Positions 1 through 8,225 of a DNA stretch of 22,360 bases are shown here, in pieces. The position numbers and the translations under genes are program-made. Location: positions 1 through 22,360 of the forward strand of contig CALKUW010000180.1 in assembly GCA_937996585.1 (NCBI GenBank), written 5' to 3'. This DNA is from an uncultured Flavobacteriales bacterium (lineage in GTDB: Bacteria > Bacteroidota > Bacteroidia > Flavobacteriales_D > Sanyastnellaceae). The stretch's first letter is position 1; each line of letters begins with the position of its first letter. A model generated the notes under the pieces. The model was given only the letters and a program-made list of their open reading frames with translations. It had not been told where the DNA came from and did not search any database.

Positions 1-140
1 ACCTCGCCTTGACACGCCAGTCCACCACGGCTACGGGAACCGACAATCCACTGAGCGAATCGGGCTTTGGCGCCATGGTCGGTTTCACCCTCCACCCGTT
101 CTTCAAGAACCAGTGGCTGGTGCCCCGCCGTTACGACTGA
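1..140 (+). CDS. C-terminal fragment of an unidentified protein, possibly outer-membrane
   Basis: The last 45 codons of a gene that begins outside the window read openly from base 3 to a TGA at 138-140. The fragment ends in alternating hydrophobic and polar residues with several aromatics (GFGAMVGFTLHPFF, then a tail ending RRYD), which would suit the last strand of a beta-barrel, but this is only a composition argument. The downstream genes (TPR protein, lptC, CNNM protein, ppiD) belong to an envelope cluster in which an outer-membrane protein often sits at this position in Bacteroidota. The function cannot be assigned from this piece. Confidence 0.5.
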   Translation, partial: LALTRQSTTATGTDNPLSESGFGAMVGFTLHPFFKNQWLVPRRYD

Positions 141-173
141 GGCCCCGGCCCGGCGCGCTTGGATGCGTTCCTC

Positions 174-181
174 TATTTTTG
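174..181 (+). promoter_or_regulatory. Bacteroidota-type -7 promoter element (TAnnTTTG)
   Basis: TATTTTTG matches the Bacteroidota -7 consensus TAnnTTTG exactly and is followed by a C-rich stretch. It lies in the 108-base gap between the upstream stop codon and the TPR gene start at 249, giving an expected leader of roughly 60 bases. I see no clear -33 TTG at the usual spacing, so the call rests on the -7 box and its position. Confidence 0.5.
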
Positions 182-248
182 CCCGCCCGGATCGGATCAG
201 AACTTTTGGTCTGGTCTTTGATTGTAGAGACTGAAGAAGCCGCAAACG

Positions 249-1634
249 ATGTTGATCAAAGCCCCCATCGCCCCCCTCCTCGGCACAGCCCTGTGCCTCA
301 TGACGACCCTGCCCCTGCTCGGACAGGACGACAGCAAATACGGAGATACGCCGGAGCAGCAAGCCGCGTGCAAGGAGAACCTCAGCCTGTACGAGACCTA
401 CTACAAGCAGAAGAATTACACCGACGCCTACCCCTTCTGGCAGGAGGCCTGTAGCGTTTGCCCGCCGAAGGTGTCGCAGAACATGTACATCAAGGGGGTG
501 AATCTGCTTAAGCGCCAAATGAAGGCGGCCATCAAGGCCAAGGACAACGCCCGGGCCATCGCCCTTCGCGACAGTGTTTTCATGTACTATGACCTGCGCA
601 TCGAACACTTCCCCACGACGTCCAAGAAGCCCAACAATGGCTGTGAGGTGCTCGCGCGCAAGGCCATGGACTGGACCAGCCTCAACAAGCGTGCGGCACA
701 GGAGGCCCGCCCCATGTTCGAAGAGAGCATTGCCTGCCTCGAGGACAAGGCGGATGCAGCCGTGCTGAATGGCTACTACGCGTTGCTCGTAGAAGCCCTG
801 AACGGTGCAGAGGGTGCGGAAGCCAAGGAGACCGCCATCGGCGATCTCCTCAACGAGTACCTGCGCCTGAGCGACTTCATCGAAAGCGGGCGCCAGCGCG
901 AACTCGCTGCGGCCGACAGCGCCGCTGCGGACAAGTACGCCACCACCCAGAAGAACCTCGACGAGATTTTCGTTCAGGTGGCGAATTGCGAGGACATGGT
1001 GCCCGTGCTGACCAAGAAGCTGGAGGCCGCACCGGAGGACATTGACATCAAGAAAAAGTCCTTGCGCCTGCTCAACGAGAAGGGCTGCACCGACAACGAC
1101 ATCTTCCTCCCCGTGGCGGAGGCCGTCTACGCGGTCGAGAAGAATGCCGATGCCGCCTACTCCATTGGCATTCAGCTCGCCAAAAAAGGCGACTTCAACG
1201 CCGCCCTGCCCTACTTCGAGGAGTCCGTCGAGCTTTGCGGGGATTGCCCGAAGGCGGGACGCAACCTCATGAAGGCCGGGCAGGTCGCCAAGAACGCCGG
1301 ACAGGTGAGCAAGTGTATCCGCTATGCCCGCAAGGCGGCCAAGGCCGATCCCGGCAATGGCGAGCCCTACCTGCTCATCGGGGATGCCATCGCCTCCATG
1401 GTGGGAGCCTGCTCGGACAGCCCGCTGCAGGGTCGCGAAGTCTATTGGCTGGCCACCGATTACTACGTCCGCGCCAAGTCGATCGACAGCGAGGTGGCCT
1501 CCAAAGCCAACACCAAGATTGCCCAGGTCAAGAAGTCCTATCCCACGGTGGATGACCTCTTCACCTACGGCATTGACGAGGGCAAGGAGATCACGGTCAA
1601 GTGCCTCGGTGAGACCACCAAGGCCCGAAAGTGA
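249..1634 (+). CDS. Exported tetratricopeptide-repeat protein
   Basis: A 461-residue protein with an N-terminal signal peptide: Lys4, then a hydrophobic core, ending in LPLLGQDD. Cleavage after Gly25 would leave Gln26 as the mature N-terminus. Helical TPR-like units are visible at about residues 38-75 (a unit with YYKQKNYTDAYPFW) and about 300-380 (GDFNAALPYFEES, then a second unit ending KADPGNGEPYLLIGD). Cysteines are unusually frequent (about a dozen in the mature part), including CSVCP and CGDCP pairs, which in the periplasm could form disulfides. It begins the block that leads into lptC, and its stop overlaps the lptC start, so co-translation is likely. TPR proteins usually act as scaffolds; the partner here is unknown. 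A role in envelope assembly is inferred only from the neighbours. Confidence 0.85.
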   Translation: MLIKAPIAPLLGTALCLMTTLPLLGQDDSKYGDTPEQQAACKENLSLYETYYKQKNYTDAYPFWQEACSVCPPKVSQNMYIKGVNLLKRQMKAAIKAKDNARAIALRDSVFMYYDLRIEHFPTTSKKPNNGCEVLARKAMDWTSLNKRAAQEARPMFEESIACLEDKADAAVLNGYYALLVEALNGAEGAEAKETAIGDLLNEYLRLSDFIESGRQRELAAADSAAADKYATTQKNLDEIFVQVANCEDMVPVLTKKLEAAPEDIDIKKKSLRLLNEKGCTDNDIFLPVAEAVYAVEKNADAAYSIGIQLAKKGDFNAALPYFEESVELCGDCPKAGRNLMKAGQVAKNAGQVSKCIRYARKAAKADPGNGEPYLLIGDAIASMVGACSDSPLQGREVYWLATDYYVRAKSIDSEVASKANTKIAQVKKSYPTVDDLFTYGIDEGKEITVKCLGETTKARK

Positions 1635-2185
1635 TGCCGCTGCGTGGCCATGCGCTGGCCCTGGCGGCCTGTCTGGCCGTCCTCGGTTGCCGCAATGACA
1701 TGGCTTCCGTGGCCGACTTCGAAACACTCGGCGGGCCCTCGCAGGTGCTCGGTGAGGCCACCCTTGAATACAGCGAGGAAGGGCGCTTGACGCACCGGCT
1801 TTCCGCAGCGCGCATGACCCGCTCCGCCGAAGAGCCCCCGGTCTGGGAGGTTAGTGGAGGATTTGCATTGGACGTGCTCGATGAGGACGGCCTGCTGGAC
1901 GCCCGCCTGGAGGCGGATCACGGTCACTTCCTCGAAGAATCGCGGTTCCTGGAAGCCGAGGGCAATGTCGTCCTGCATGGGTCCGAGGGGGATACGCTCC
2001 ACACCGAACTGCTGTATTGGAGCGCGGACAGTGACCACGTCCACACGCCTGCGCCCGTCGAAGTCCGCACACCACAAGGCACCCTTTTGGGCAAAGGACT
2101 CGAATCCGATGCGCGGTTCCAGAGGTACCGCATCCTCGAACCCACAGGCACCTTTCTTGTGGACACCACCAACCACCGTCCATGA
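1634..2185 (+). CDS. lptC: LptC-like LPS export lipoprotein
   Basis: LptC is the periplasmic, inner-membrane-attached part of the Lpt bridge that passes lipopolysaccharide from LptBFG to LptA. The product is about 183 residues, the usual LptC size. It begins with a lipoprotein signal (LAVLGC, lipidated Cys19 counted from ATG 1634), followed by beta-strand-rich sequence of the OstA/LptC type: repeated short strands, including a segment DHGHFLEESRFLEAEGNVVL typical of the fold. Lipid anchoring instead of the single transmembrane helix of E. coli LptC is common in Bacteroidota. I prefer ATG 1634, which overlaps the upstream TGA (1632-1634); a GTG at 1631 is an alternative adding one residue. Its own stop overlaps the next ATG as ATGA, so translation is probably coupled through three genes. 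Confidence 0.8.
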   Translation: MPLRGHALALAACLAVLGCRNDMASVADFETLGGPSQVLGEATLEYSEEGRLTHRLSAARMTRSAEEPPVWEVSGGFALDVLDEDGLLDARLEADHGHFLEESRFLEAEGNVVLHGSEGDTLHTELLYWSADSDHVHTPAPVEVRTPQGTLLGKGLESDARFQRYRILEPTGTFLVDTTNHRP

Positions 2186-2397
2186 ATCCGCGCGTCCACC
2201 TCATTGCCGAGCGCCTCTGGGGCATCATCGCCCTCCTCTCCCTGACCGCATCGCTGTATCACATCTACGGAAACGGATGGGCCGATGGACGGTCCACCCT
2301 CATCTTTCCGGGTATCGCCGGTGCCTGGTACCTGACCCGGCGCGGCCTGCGGCGCAAGCTCACCGGCGGGCAGGCATCGGGCGAAGTGCAGGAATGA
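2182..2397 (+). CDS. Small two-helix membrane protein
   Basis: A 71-residue protein with two hydrophobic segments (about residues 12-28 and 40-53) separated by a short polar loop containing YGNGWADGR, and a basic stretch (RRGLRRKL) after the second helix, suggesting both ends face the cytoplasm. I do not recognise a named family. It starts at an ATG that overlaps the lptC stop codon (ATGA), so it is almost certainly translated with lptC. The position between lptC and a CNNM-family gene makes an envelope role plausible, but the sequence itself gives no function. Confidence 0.7.
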   Translation: MNPRVHLIAERLWGIIALLSLTASLYHIYGNGWADGRSTLIFPGIAGAWYLTRRGLRRKLTGGQASGEVQE

Positions 2398-2453
2398 CCC
2401 CCTTCACCTGCTGAAAGGCCGCAAGCCTTACCTTGCCTTCACCCGGCCCTCTC

Positions 2454-3770
2454 ATGGACCCTGAACCACCGCATCTGGCACTGCTCCTTGCCGCCCTGTT
2501 GGCATCGGCTTTCTTCTCCGGTATGGAGATTGCCTTCGTCTCGGCAAACCGGCTGCAGGCCGAATTGGACCGCAACCAAGGCGGATGGGCCGGAAAGCTG
2601 GTGGAACACCTGCTTCGCAAGCCCGAACAGTTCATCGCGACCATGCTCGTGGGTAACAACCTCGCCCTCGTCATCTTCGGCCTGCAATCCGGTGCACTCA
2701 TCGCCCAGAGGCTCTTCGGTGTGGCCGGTTGGGAAATGGCCGCAAATCCCATCGCTGCGCTTGCGGCACAGACCGGCATCGCCACCATTGTCGTACTCGT
2801 CACGGCAGAGTTCCTTCCGAAGAGCTTTTTCCACAGTGCTCCGAACCGTTGGCTGCGCTTCTTCTCCATTCCCCTGGTCGCCCTGTTCTATGTGTTGTGG
2901 CCCTTGGCCATTGTCGTGCTCGCCTTGAGCCGTCTGTTCCTCGGCAAAAAGGAGGATGCGGAAAAAGAGGATACCCTCGGCGCCGTCGACCTTGATGACT
3001 TCGTCCGCAACCTCAACGACCGGTTGGTAACGGACGAGGACAGCTCTCTCGACAACGAGCTGCAGATCCTACAGAACGCGCTGGATTTCACCAACCTCAA
3101 GGCGCGGGATTGCCTTGTGCCCCGCAACGAAATCGTGGCTCTGGATGCGAGCGCATCCATTGAGGAACTTGACCGCTGTTTTGCGGATACCGGTCTGAGC
3201 AAGGTGGTCATCTACCGCGACACCATCGACCACGTGATCGGCTATGTTCATTCCAAGGACCTGCTGAGGCGATCTTTGGAAGGAGCGGGGGAGGCCAACG
3301 GGACTGAACTCGCCCGCTACCTCCACCCCACCATCATCGTCCCGGAACCGATGGGGGCACAGGACATCCTGACGGAATTCATACGTCGCAAGCGACACCT
3401 TGCTGTCGTCGTCGATGAGTATGGTGGAACTTCAGGCATCCTCACGATGGAGGACATCGTGGAGGAACTGATCGGCGACATCGAGGACGAGCACGACAAT
3501 GAGGCCCTGGTCGAAATGGAGCTCGGTGAGGGGCATTACCGGTTCAGCGCGCGCCACGACGTGGACGATCTGAACGACCGGTACGGATTAGAACTTCCTG
3601 AAAATGAAGCATATGAGACGCTGGGCGGCCTAGTGCTTCACCATGAGGAGGAGATTCCCCCGGAGGGCCATCGGCTGGAAATGGAAGGCCATTCCCTGCT
3701 GGTGACCCGGGTGGACGGTGCCCGCATCGTCCTCGTCGAGGTCTTGAGAAAACAGCCTGAAGAGAGCTGA
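2454..3770 (+). CDS. CNNM/CorC-family membrane protein (DUF21, CBS pair, CorC_HlyC domain)
   Basis: A 438-residue inner-membrane protein of the family annotated as hemolysin or magnesium/cobalt efflux (CorB/CorC/YfjD; gliding protein GldE is a relative). Order: a DUF21 membrane domain (about residues 1-175) opening with the signature SGMEIAFVSANR; a pair of CBS domains (about 205-335) containing the hallmark VVDEYGGTSGILTMEDIVEE and GDIEDEHD; and a C-terminal CorC_HlyC domain (about 345-430). Members bind ATP-Mg through the CBS pair and are proposed to export Mg2+. ATG 2454 is chosen; an upstream in-frame TTG at 2433 would put polar, proline-rich residues in front of the first helix. Its neighbours do not include gldD, so gldE is not claimed; the lptC-CNNM-ppiD order is a familiar Bacteroidota arrangement. 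Confidence 0.9.
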   Translation: MDPEPPHLALLLAALLASAFFSGMEIAFVSANRLQAELDRNQGGWAGKLVEHLLRKPEQFIATMLVGNNLALVIFGLQSGALIAQRLFGVAGWEMAANPIAALAAQTGIATIVVLVTAEFLPKSFFHSAPNRWLRFFSIPLVALFYVLWPLAIVVLALSRLFLGKKEDAEKEDTLGAVDLDDFVRNLNDRLVTDEDSSLDNELQILQNALDFTNLKARDCLVPRNEIVALDASASIEELDRCFADTGLSKVVIYRDTIDHVIGYVHSKDLLRRSLEGAGEANGTELARYLHPTIIVPEPMGAQDILTEFIRRKRHLAVVVDEYGGTSGILTMEDIVEELIGDIEDEHDNEALVEMELGEGHYRFSARHDVDDLNDRYGLELPENEAYETLGGLVLHHEEEIPPEGHRLEMEGHSLLVTRVDGARIVLVEVLRKQPEES

Positions 3771-3791
3771 CGTCGAACGGGAGCGACTGCG

Positions 3792-3799
3792 TATCTTCG
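3792..3799 (+). promoter_or_regulatory. Bacteroidota-type -7 element before the ppiD-like gene
   Basis: TATCTTCG fits TAnnTTTG with one change (T to C) and continues as CGCTCC. It begins 33 bases before the ATG at 3825, and the same extended word, TATnTTCGCGCTCC, recurs before tRNA-Pro at 15594. This suggests the foldase gene can be transcribed separately from the lptC block. No good -33 TTG is visible. Confidence 0.5.
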
Positions 3800-3824
3800 C
3801 GCTCCACAAGAAAATGCTGCCACC

Positions 3825-5924
3825 ATGGCCATGATTGAAAGGATCCGTAACCAGCAAACCCTGCTCCTCACCATCATCGGTTTGGGCATGCTGGGCTTCC
3901 TCATTCCGTACGATGCCGTCATCGCGATGATCGGCTCCAACCCCGGCTCGCAGGCTGCGGGTTCCGTCAATGGAAACGAAGTGTCCTTCCTGGAGTACCG
4001 CACGCGTGTCCAGGAGCGCAAAACGCTGTTCAACTACAACAACGACAAGGACGCCCAGAATGAGGTCTGGGCTGACATTCTGACCGAGCGCCTCTACGGC
4101 GACAACTTCGATGCCCTGAGCCTCAAGCTGACCAAGGAGGAGTTCGACGACATCCGCTACGGCGACTACATCTCCCCCTGGGTTTCCCGCACGTTCTACG
4201 GGAGCAATGTGACCGAGGAACAGAAGGAGAACTGGCGGCAGACCTTCAGCGCGATGTACTCCGACCCGAACGGAAAGGCGCAGTATGCAGGCTATGCCCG
4301 GGTCATTGAGCAGAAGCGCATGCGCGAGAAGTTCGACGGACTCGTCCGTGCTGGTCTCGCAGCCAATACGCTCGAAGGCAAGCGCGAGTTCCTCCGCGGA
4401 CAGGAGAAGGTCGACTTCCGTTACGTGCTCAAGAAGTACACCGCCATTCCCGAGGGTGATGTTGAAGTCACGGACGCCGATGCGAAGGCCTACTACCGCG
4501 AACACAAGGGTGACGCCCAGTACGCCCAGCAGGCTGGACGTGATATCGAGTACATCCGAATTCCGTTGGCGGCCAGCTTTGACGACCGCAAGCGCTCCGA
4601 AACGCTCTTCGAGCAACTCAGCGCGGATTGGGCGGAAGCAGAGAACGACAGCGCCTTCCTTGCTTCCAATGGCCTGACGGCTGAGACGAGCATCTTTGAG
4701 ATCATCGGCGCGGCCGTGGACCAGGAAAGCCAGGCTGCCAAGCTCGAAGCAGCATCGGTTGGCGACGTGGTCGGACCCTACTTTGAAGGCGAGTCCATCC
4801 GTATGGACAAGGTGATGTCCAAGGACGCAGTTGCCGACAGCACGGTGAAGTGCCGCCACATCCTGCTGAAGACCGACGACATCAACGATGCCGACCAGCT
4901 TGCCGCGCTCGAAGCGCGCGCCGATTCATTGAAGCGCCGCCTGCGCGCCGGTGATGCATTCGCCGACCTCGTGAACAAGCACAGCGAGGATCCCGGATCC
5001 AAAGCCACCGGAGGTGAGTACGAGTTCAAGCGTGGCCGCATGGTCAAGCCGTTCGAGGACTTCTGCTTCGACAACCGGGTCGGCAAGATCGGCACCGCCA
5101 AGACGAACTACGGCCTGCACCTGATCGAGGTGCTCGACCAGCAATGGACGGCAGACGCCATCACGGTGCAGCGCGTCGACCGCGCCGTCGGTATCTCGGA
5201 CGAAACGGCGAAAGCCGCAGAGGAGACGGCGATGAACTTCGCCATCGAATACGGTGACACCGAGTCCTTCCGTAACGCTGCCGACACCATGGGATATGCC
5301 ATTGTCGAGGCGCGGGACGTGAAGTCAGGCGCTGAGGCCATCACCGGCCTGCAGAACGGAGCCGAAGTCGTGGGCTGGGCCTACGGTGCCGACAAGGGAG
5401 ACGTCAGCAACCCCTTCCAGATCGACGGCAACTACATCATCGCCTGCCTGGTGAACATCAAGGAGGAGGGTGAGCCGCCCTTCGAGAACGTGGAGGCTGC
5501 CATGCGCGCCGGAGCGCTCAAGGAGAAGAAGGCCGAGCTCTACATGGAGCTCATGCAGGGCAGCTCGTTGGAAGACATCGCCGAGAAAGCCGGTGATCAG
5601 GTCAATGCAGCTGCAGGCATCAGCCTGAAGACCCCGAGCATCAGCGGTGCGGGTGGTGCTCCCGAGCCCGACGTGGTGGGTGCGGCCTTTGCCCTTCCCC
5701 TCAACACCCTCAGCGACCCCATCCAGGGCGCCAACGGCGTTTGGGTCATCTCCCCCACCCTGCGCAACGAAGTGGAAGCCACCGGCGACTTCAAGTCTGA
5801 AGTGAGCGGTCTGAATGACCGGACCTACTTCCGCAACCTGCCCATCAGCAGCGGTGCGTCCGTCCGCCTCTCCAACGCCATTCGCGACAAGGCCGACGTC
5901 GAAGACTTCCGCCAGGGAAGCTGA
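3825..5924 (+). CDS. ppiD: PpiD/SurA-like membrane-anchored peptidyl-prolyl isomerase
   Basis: A 699-residue periplasmic folding factor with an N-terminal anchor. After a short basic start (MIERIRNQQ) there is one transmembrane helix (about residues 12-38), then a SurA_N-like helical region whose opening (GSVNGNEVSFLEYRTRVQE) is typical of PpiD. A parvulin PPIase domain spans about 340-438: it starts VKCRHILLK, contains LVNKHSEDPGSKATGGEYEF, and ends NYGLHLIEVLDQ. The remaining 260 residues resemble the second, often inactive, PPIase-like region of long PpiD homologues. PpiD works at the exit of the Sec translocon on proteins entering the periplasm. The start at 3825 is preferred; ATG 3831 (MIERIRN) is almost as good. 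A convergent queA follows after 45 bases. Confidence 0.9.
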   Translation: MAMIERIRNQQTLLLTIIGLGMLGFLIPYDAVIAMIGSNPGSQAAGSVNGNEVSFLEYRTRVQERKTLFNYNNDKDAQNEVWADILTERLYGDNFDALSLKLTKEEFDDIRYGDYISPWVSRTFYGSNVTEEQKENWRQTFSAMYSDPNGKAQYAGYARVIEQKRMREKFDGLVRAGLAANTLEGKREFLRGQEKVDFRYVLKKYTAIPEGDVEVTDADAKAYYREHKGDAQYAQQAGRDIEYIRIPLAASFDDRKRSETLFEQLSADWAEAENDSAFLASNGLTAETSIFEIIGAAVDQESQAAKLEAASVGDVVGPYFEGESIRMDKVMSKDAVADSTVKCRHILLKTDDINDADQLAALEARADSLKRRLRAGDAFADLVNKHSEDPGSKATGGEYEFKRGRMVKPFEDFCFDNRVGKIGTAKTNYGLHLIEVLDQQWTADAITVQRVDRAVGISDETAKAAEETAMNFAIEYGDTESFRNAADTMGYAIVEARDVKSGAEAITGLQNGAEVVGWAYGADKGDVSNPFQIDGNYIIACLVNIKEEGEPPFENVEAAMRAGALKEKKAELYMELMQGSSLEDIAEKAGDQVNAAAGISLKTPSISGAGGAPEPDVVGAAFALPLNTLSDPIQGANGVWVISPTLRNEVEATGDFKSEVSGLNDRTYFRNLPISSGASVRLSNAIRDKADVEDFRQGS

Positions 5925-5969
5925 TTCCACATTCCGGACCTCCGGAGGGACGCCTGTCCGTTGCAGTGC

Positions 5970-7121
5970 TCAATCGCAGCGCTCCAACAGGCAGGCGTCT
6001 CCGTAACTGAGGAAACGGTATCCGTTCTTCACCGCGTGGGCGTATGCCTCACGCCAACGGGCACCGATCATGGCTTCCACGATGCACAGCAACGTGCTGT
6101 TCGGCATGTGGAAGTTGGTCAGCAGCCGGTGCGCTGACCGCACCCGGTAGCCCGGTACGATCATCAGGTTGGTCACGAACTCGACCTGGTCCGCAGTGCC
6201 GATGGCCTCCAGCAACCACGCCATGGCCTCTGGGTGGCCCGCAAAGGGTTCCCCTACCTCGCGGTAGACCCATTGCTGCAGGGGTTGATCCGGAGCGATG
6301 CCTTCGGACTTCCAGCGGCAGGCGATCCAGTAGAGGCTTTCCAACGTGCGCAGGGTGGTTGTCCCGACGGCCGTGACTTCCGCACCTTCAGCGAGCCGGG
6401 CCAGTGCGCCACGTTCGACGATGCACCTTTCCCCGTGCATGGTGTGGGAAGCAACATCCCCCGTGAGGGGCTTGAATGTCCCTACACCCACGTGCAGCGT
6501 CACCCGCTCGCAATGGATGGCCCGGTCGTACAGTGCTCCGAGCAGCCCGTCCGTCAGGTGCAGTCCCGCCGTGGGCGCCGCCACGCTGCCCGGCAACCTG
6601 GCGAAGACCGTCTGGTAGCGCTCCGCATCGTTGTCCTCTGCATCCCGGCGCATGTAGGGCGGGAGCGGGATGCGCCCAAGCCGGTCCAGGACGGCACCGA
6701 AATCCTCTTCGCCCTCCCATGTGAACCGAAGGGCATCGCCTTCCCGCTCCACCACCAGCCCAACCCCGCTTCCGGGTACTTCCAAGGGCCCTGACTTCCA
6801 TTTCTTGGCGCCGCCGACCATCGCGTTCCACACCACCGTCTCCTGTGCTGTCAAGCCCTGCTCGACAGGCACATCCCGCGGTTCGAGCAAGAGCAGCTCG
6901 AGCACGCCGCCCGTCGGCTTGACGGCCATCAGTCGGGCGTGGAGCACCTTGGTCTCGTTGACCCACAGCGCGCTCGCCCCGGGCAGCAGCTCCGGCAGGT
7001 CGGTGATGCCGCGGTCGGTCCAATACCCACCAGCATCCACGTGAAGCAGACGGGCGTCCTCCCTGCGGGCAGGGGGATGCTTGGCAATGTGCGATTCCGG
7101 AAGGTCGTAGTTGAAATCCAT
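5970..7121 (-). CDS. queA: S-adenosylmethionine:tRNA ribosyltransferase-isomerase
   Basis: QueA transfers and rearranges the ribosyl group of S-adenosylmethionine onto 7-aminomethyl-7-deazaguanine in tRNA, the step before queuosine, at wobble position 34 of Asn, Asp, His and Tyr tRNAs. The 383-residue product shows the family blocks in order: N-terminal FNYDLPESHIAKHPPARRED; LWVNETKVLHARL; IPLPPYMRR; SVAAPTAGLHLT; LHVGVGTFKPL; VGTTTLRTLESL; and TNFHMPNSTLL near the C-terminus. Its length is a little above the roughly 340-360 usual in proteobacteria, as in other Bacteroidota versions. The start at 7121 places MDFNYDLPE at the N-terminus, where homologues begin. It is divergent from the threonine dehydrogenase gene, with 61 bases between the two starts, and convergent with ppiD. 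Confidence 0.95.
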   Translation of the reverse strand: MDFNYDLPESHIAKHPPARREDARLLHVDAGGYWTDRGITDLPELLPGASALWVNETKVLHARLMAVKPTGGVLELLLLEPRDVPVEQGLTAQETVVWNAMVGGAKKWKSGPLEVPGSGVGLVVEREGDALRFTWEGEEDFGAVLDRLGRIPLPPYMRRDAEDNDAERYQTVFARLPGSVAAPTAGLHLTDGLLGALYDRAIHCERVTLHVGVGTFKPLTGDVASHTMHGERCIVERGALARLAEGAEVTAVGTTTLRTLESLYWIACRWKSEGIAPDQPLQQWVYREVGEPFAGHPEAMAWLLEAIGTADQVEFVTNLMIVPGYRVRSAHRLLTNFHMPNSTLLCIVEAMIGARWREAYAHAVKNGYRFLSYGDACLLERCD

Positions 7122-7169
7122 GCCCCTGTGCGGTGCAAAATTCTTGTGCCATGCAAGCTACATCCTGCG

Positions 7170-7177
7170 CATATTTG
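7170..7177 (+). promoter_or_regulatory. Possible -7 element very close to the tdh start
   Basis: CATATTTG matches TAnnTTTG at all but the first base and is followed by CGTCC. It ends only five bases before the ATG at 7183, so transcription from it would begin at or beside the start codon, giving a leaderless or nearly leaderless mRNA. The match is imperfect and no -33 element is clear. Confidence 0.3.
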
Positions 7178-7182
7178 CGTCC

Positions 7183-8145
7183 ATGGCTCAGGATGTGCAC
7201 TGCATCATCGGCGCCTCAGGTCAACTCGGGACGGAAATGGCCCTGTCCCTCAAGGCGGCTGGAGAACGCGTGGTCCTCATGGACATCAAACCGCCGACCT
7301 ATTCCGGTATCCTGGACCTGCCCTTCGAGCGCATCGACGTATGCGATGCCGCAGGACTCGCCGACCGGATCGCCCACCACCATGTGAACCACATCCACCA
7401 CCTCGCGGCCGCCTTGAGTGCCCGTGGTGAACAGGATCCCCAATGGGCATGGAACCTCAACATGAAGGGTCTGCTCAATGTGCTGGAGATTGCTGCGGGC
7501 GCCCTGCAGCCCATGCGCATCTTCTGGCCCAGCTCCATTGCCGTGTTCGGTCCGGAGTCTGGGCCCATCGCCGGTCAGGAGGAGCACCGCTGGCCGGCCA
7601 CGGTATACGGCATCAGCAAGAATGTCGGGGAGCAATGGTGCGCCTGGTACCGGAGAAACCGCGGCGTGGATGTCAGGAGCGTCCGTTATCCGGGATTGAT
7701 CGGCACTCTGGCTCCTCCGGGGGGTGGCACCACGGATTATGCCGTGGAGGTGTTCGACCACCTCGACAATGCCGAGCCGTATTCCTGTTTTCTCGAGGCG
7801 TCGGAACGCCTGCCCATGATGCACATGGACGATGCCGTGGATGCCGCGCTGTCCATCATGTCCGCTCCGCAGGAGGCAATGCGGTGTGAGGAAGCTTACA
7901 ATATCCAGGCAATGAGCTTCAGCCCGGAGGAACTGTTCGTTGAGATCCGCCGGCATGTGCCGGATTTCCGATGGACGTATGCCCCGGACTTCAGGCAGGG
8001 CATCGCAGCGGGCTGGCCCGATGGTCTGGACGACCGGATGGCCCGCGAGGATTGGGGGTGGAGCCCTACCGTGGACCTGCCGCAATTGGTCGACACCATG
8101 GTCAGGGCGCGCCGTTTCAAGGAGCCTGCCCTGGGGGCCGTCTGA
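7183..8145 (+). CDS. tdh: L-threonine 3-dehydrogenase, short-chain dehydrogenase type
   Basis: Oxidises L-threonine to 2-amino-3-ketobutyrate with NAD+, normally followed by 2-amino-3-ketobutyrate-CoA ligase (kbl), which is not in this window. The 320-residue protein is the GalE-like extended-SDR form known from Flavobacterium and Cupriavidus, not the zinc alcohol-dehydrogenase form of E. coli. Visible features: NAD-binding GASGQLG (Gly10, Gly13, Gly16), LAAALSARGEQDPQWAWNLNM, FWPSSIAVFGP with catalytic Ser117/Ser118, TVYGISK with Tyr142 and Lys146, SVRYPGLIG, PPGGGTTDYAV, and near the C-terminus DFRQGIAAGWP and AREDWGW. These blocks closely follow the Flavobacterium enzyme as I remember it. 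ATG 7183 is chosen over the in-frame TTG at 7111 because homologues start just before the glycine motif and because 7111 would overlap queA. Confidence 0.92.
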   Translation: MAQDVHCIIGASGQLGTEMALSLKAAGERVVLMDIKPPTYSGILDLPFERIDVCDAAGLADRIAHHHVNHIHHLAAALSARGEQDPQWAWNLNMKGLLNVLEIAAGALQPMRIFWPSSIAVFGPESGPIAGQEEHRWPATVYGISKNVGEQWCAWYRRNRGVDVRSVRYPGLIGTLAPPGGGTTDYAVEVFDHLDNAEPYSCFLEASERLPMMHMDDAVDAALSIMSAPQEAMRCEEAYNIQAMSFSPEELFVEIRRHVPDFRWTYAPDFRQGIAAGWPDGLDDRMAREDWGWSPTVDLPQLVDTMVRARRFKEPALGAV

Positions 8146-8225
8146 ATTTTTCCAAGCGATTCCGTCCCTGACCGAAACCTTCGGGGAAGCACTGCCGTAT
8201 CGGGAGCGTTCATTCACAACGCCCC

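Noticed and set aside
2454..3770. Naming the CNNM-family gene gldE
   Set aside because: GldE is a relative, but gldD is absent beside it and the lptC-CNNM-ppiD setting is found for the general family.
3630..4859. 409-codon minus-strand frame opposite the CNNM and ppiD genes
   Set aside because: Antisense to two well-supported genes; low-complexity hydrophobic/charged mix typical of shadow frames.
5950..5998. Inverted repeat ACGCCTG / CAGGCGT at the ppiD-queA junction
   Set aside because: The 35-base loop is long, one arm lies inside the queA coding end, and there is no T-tract; chance is likely at seven bases.
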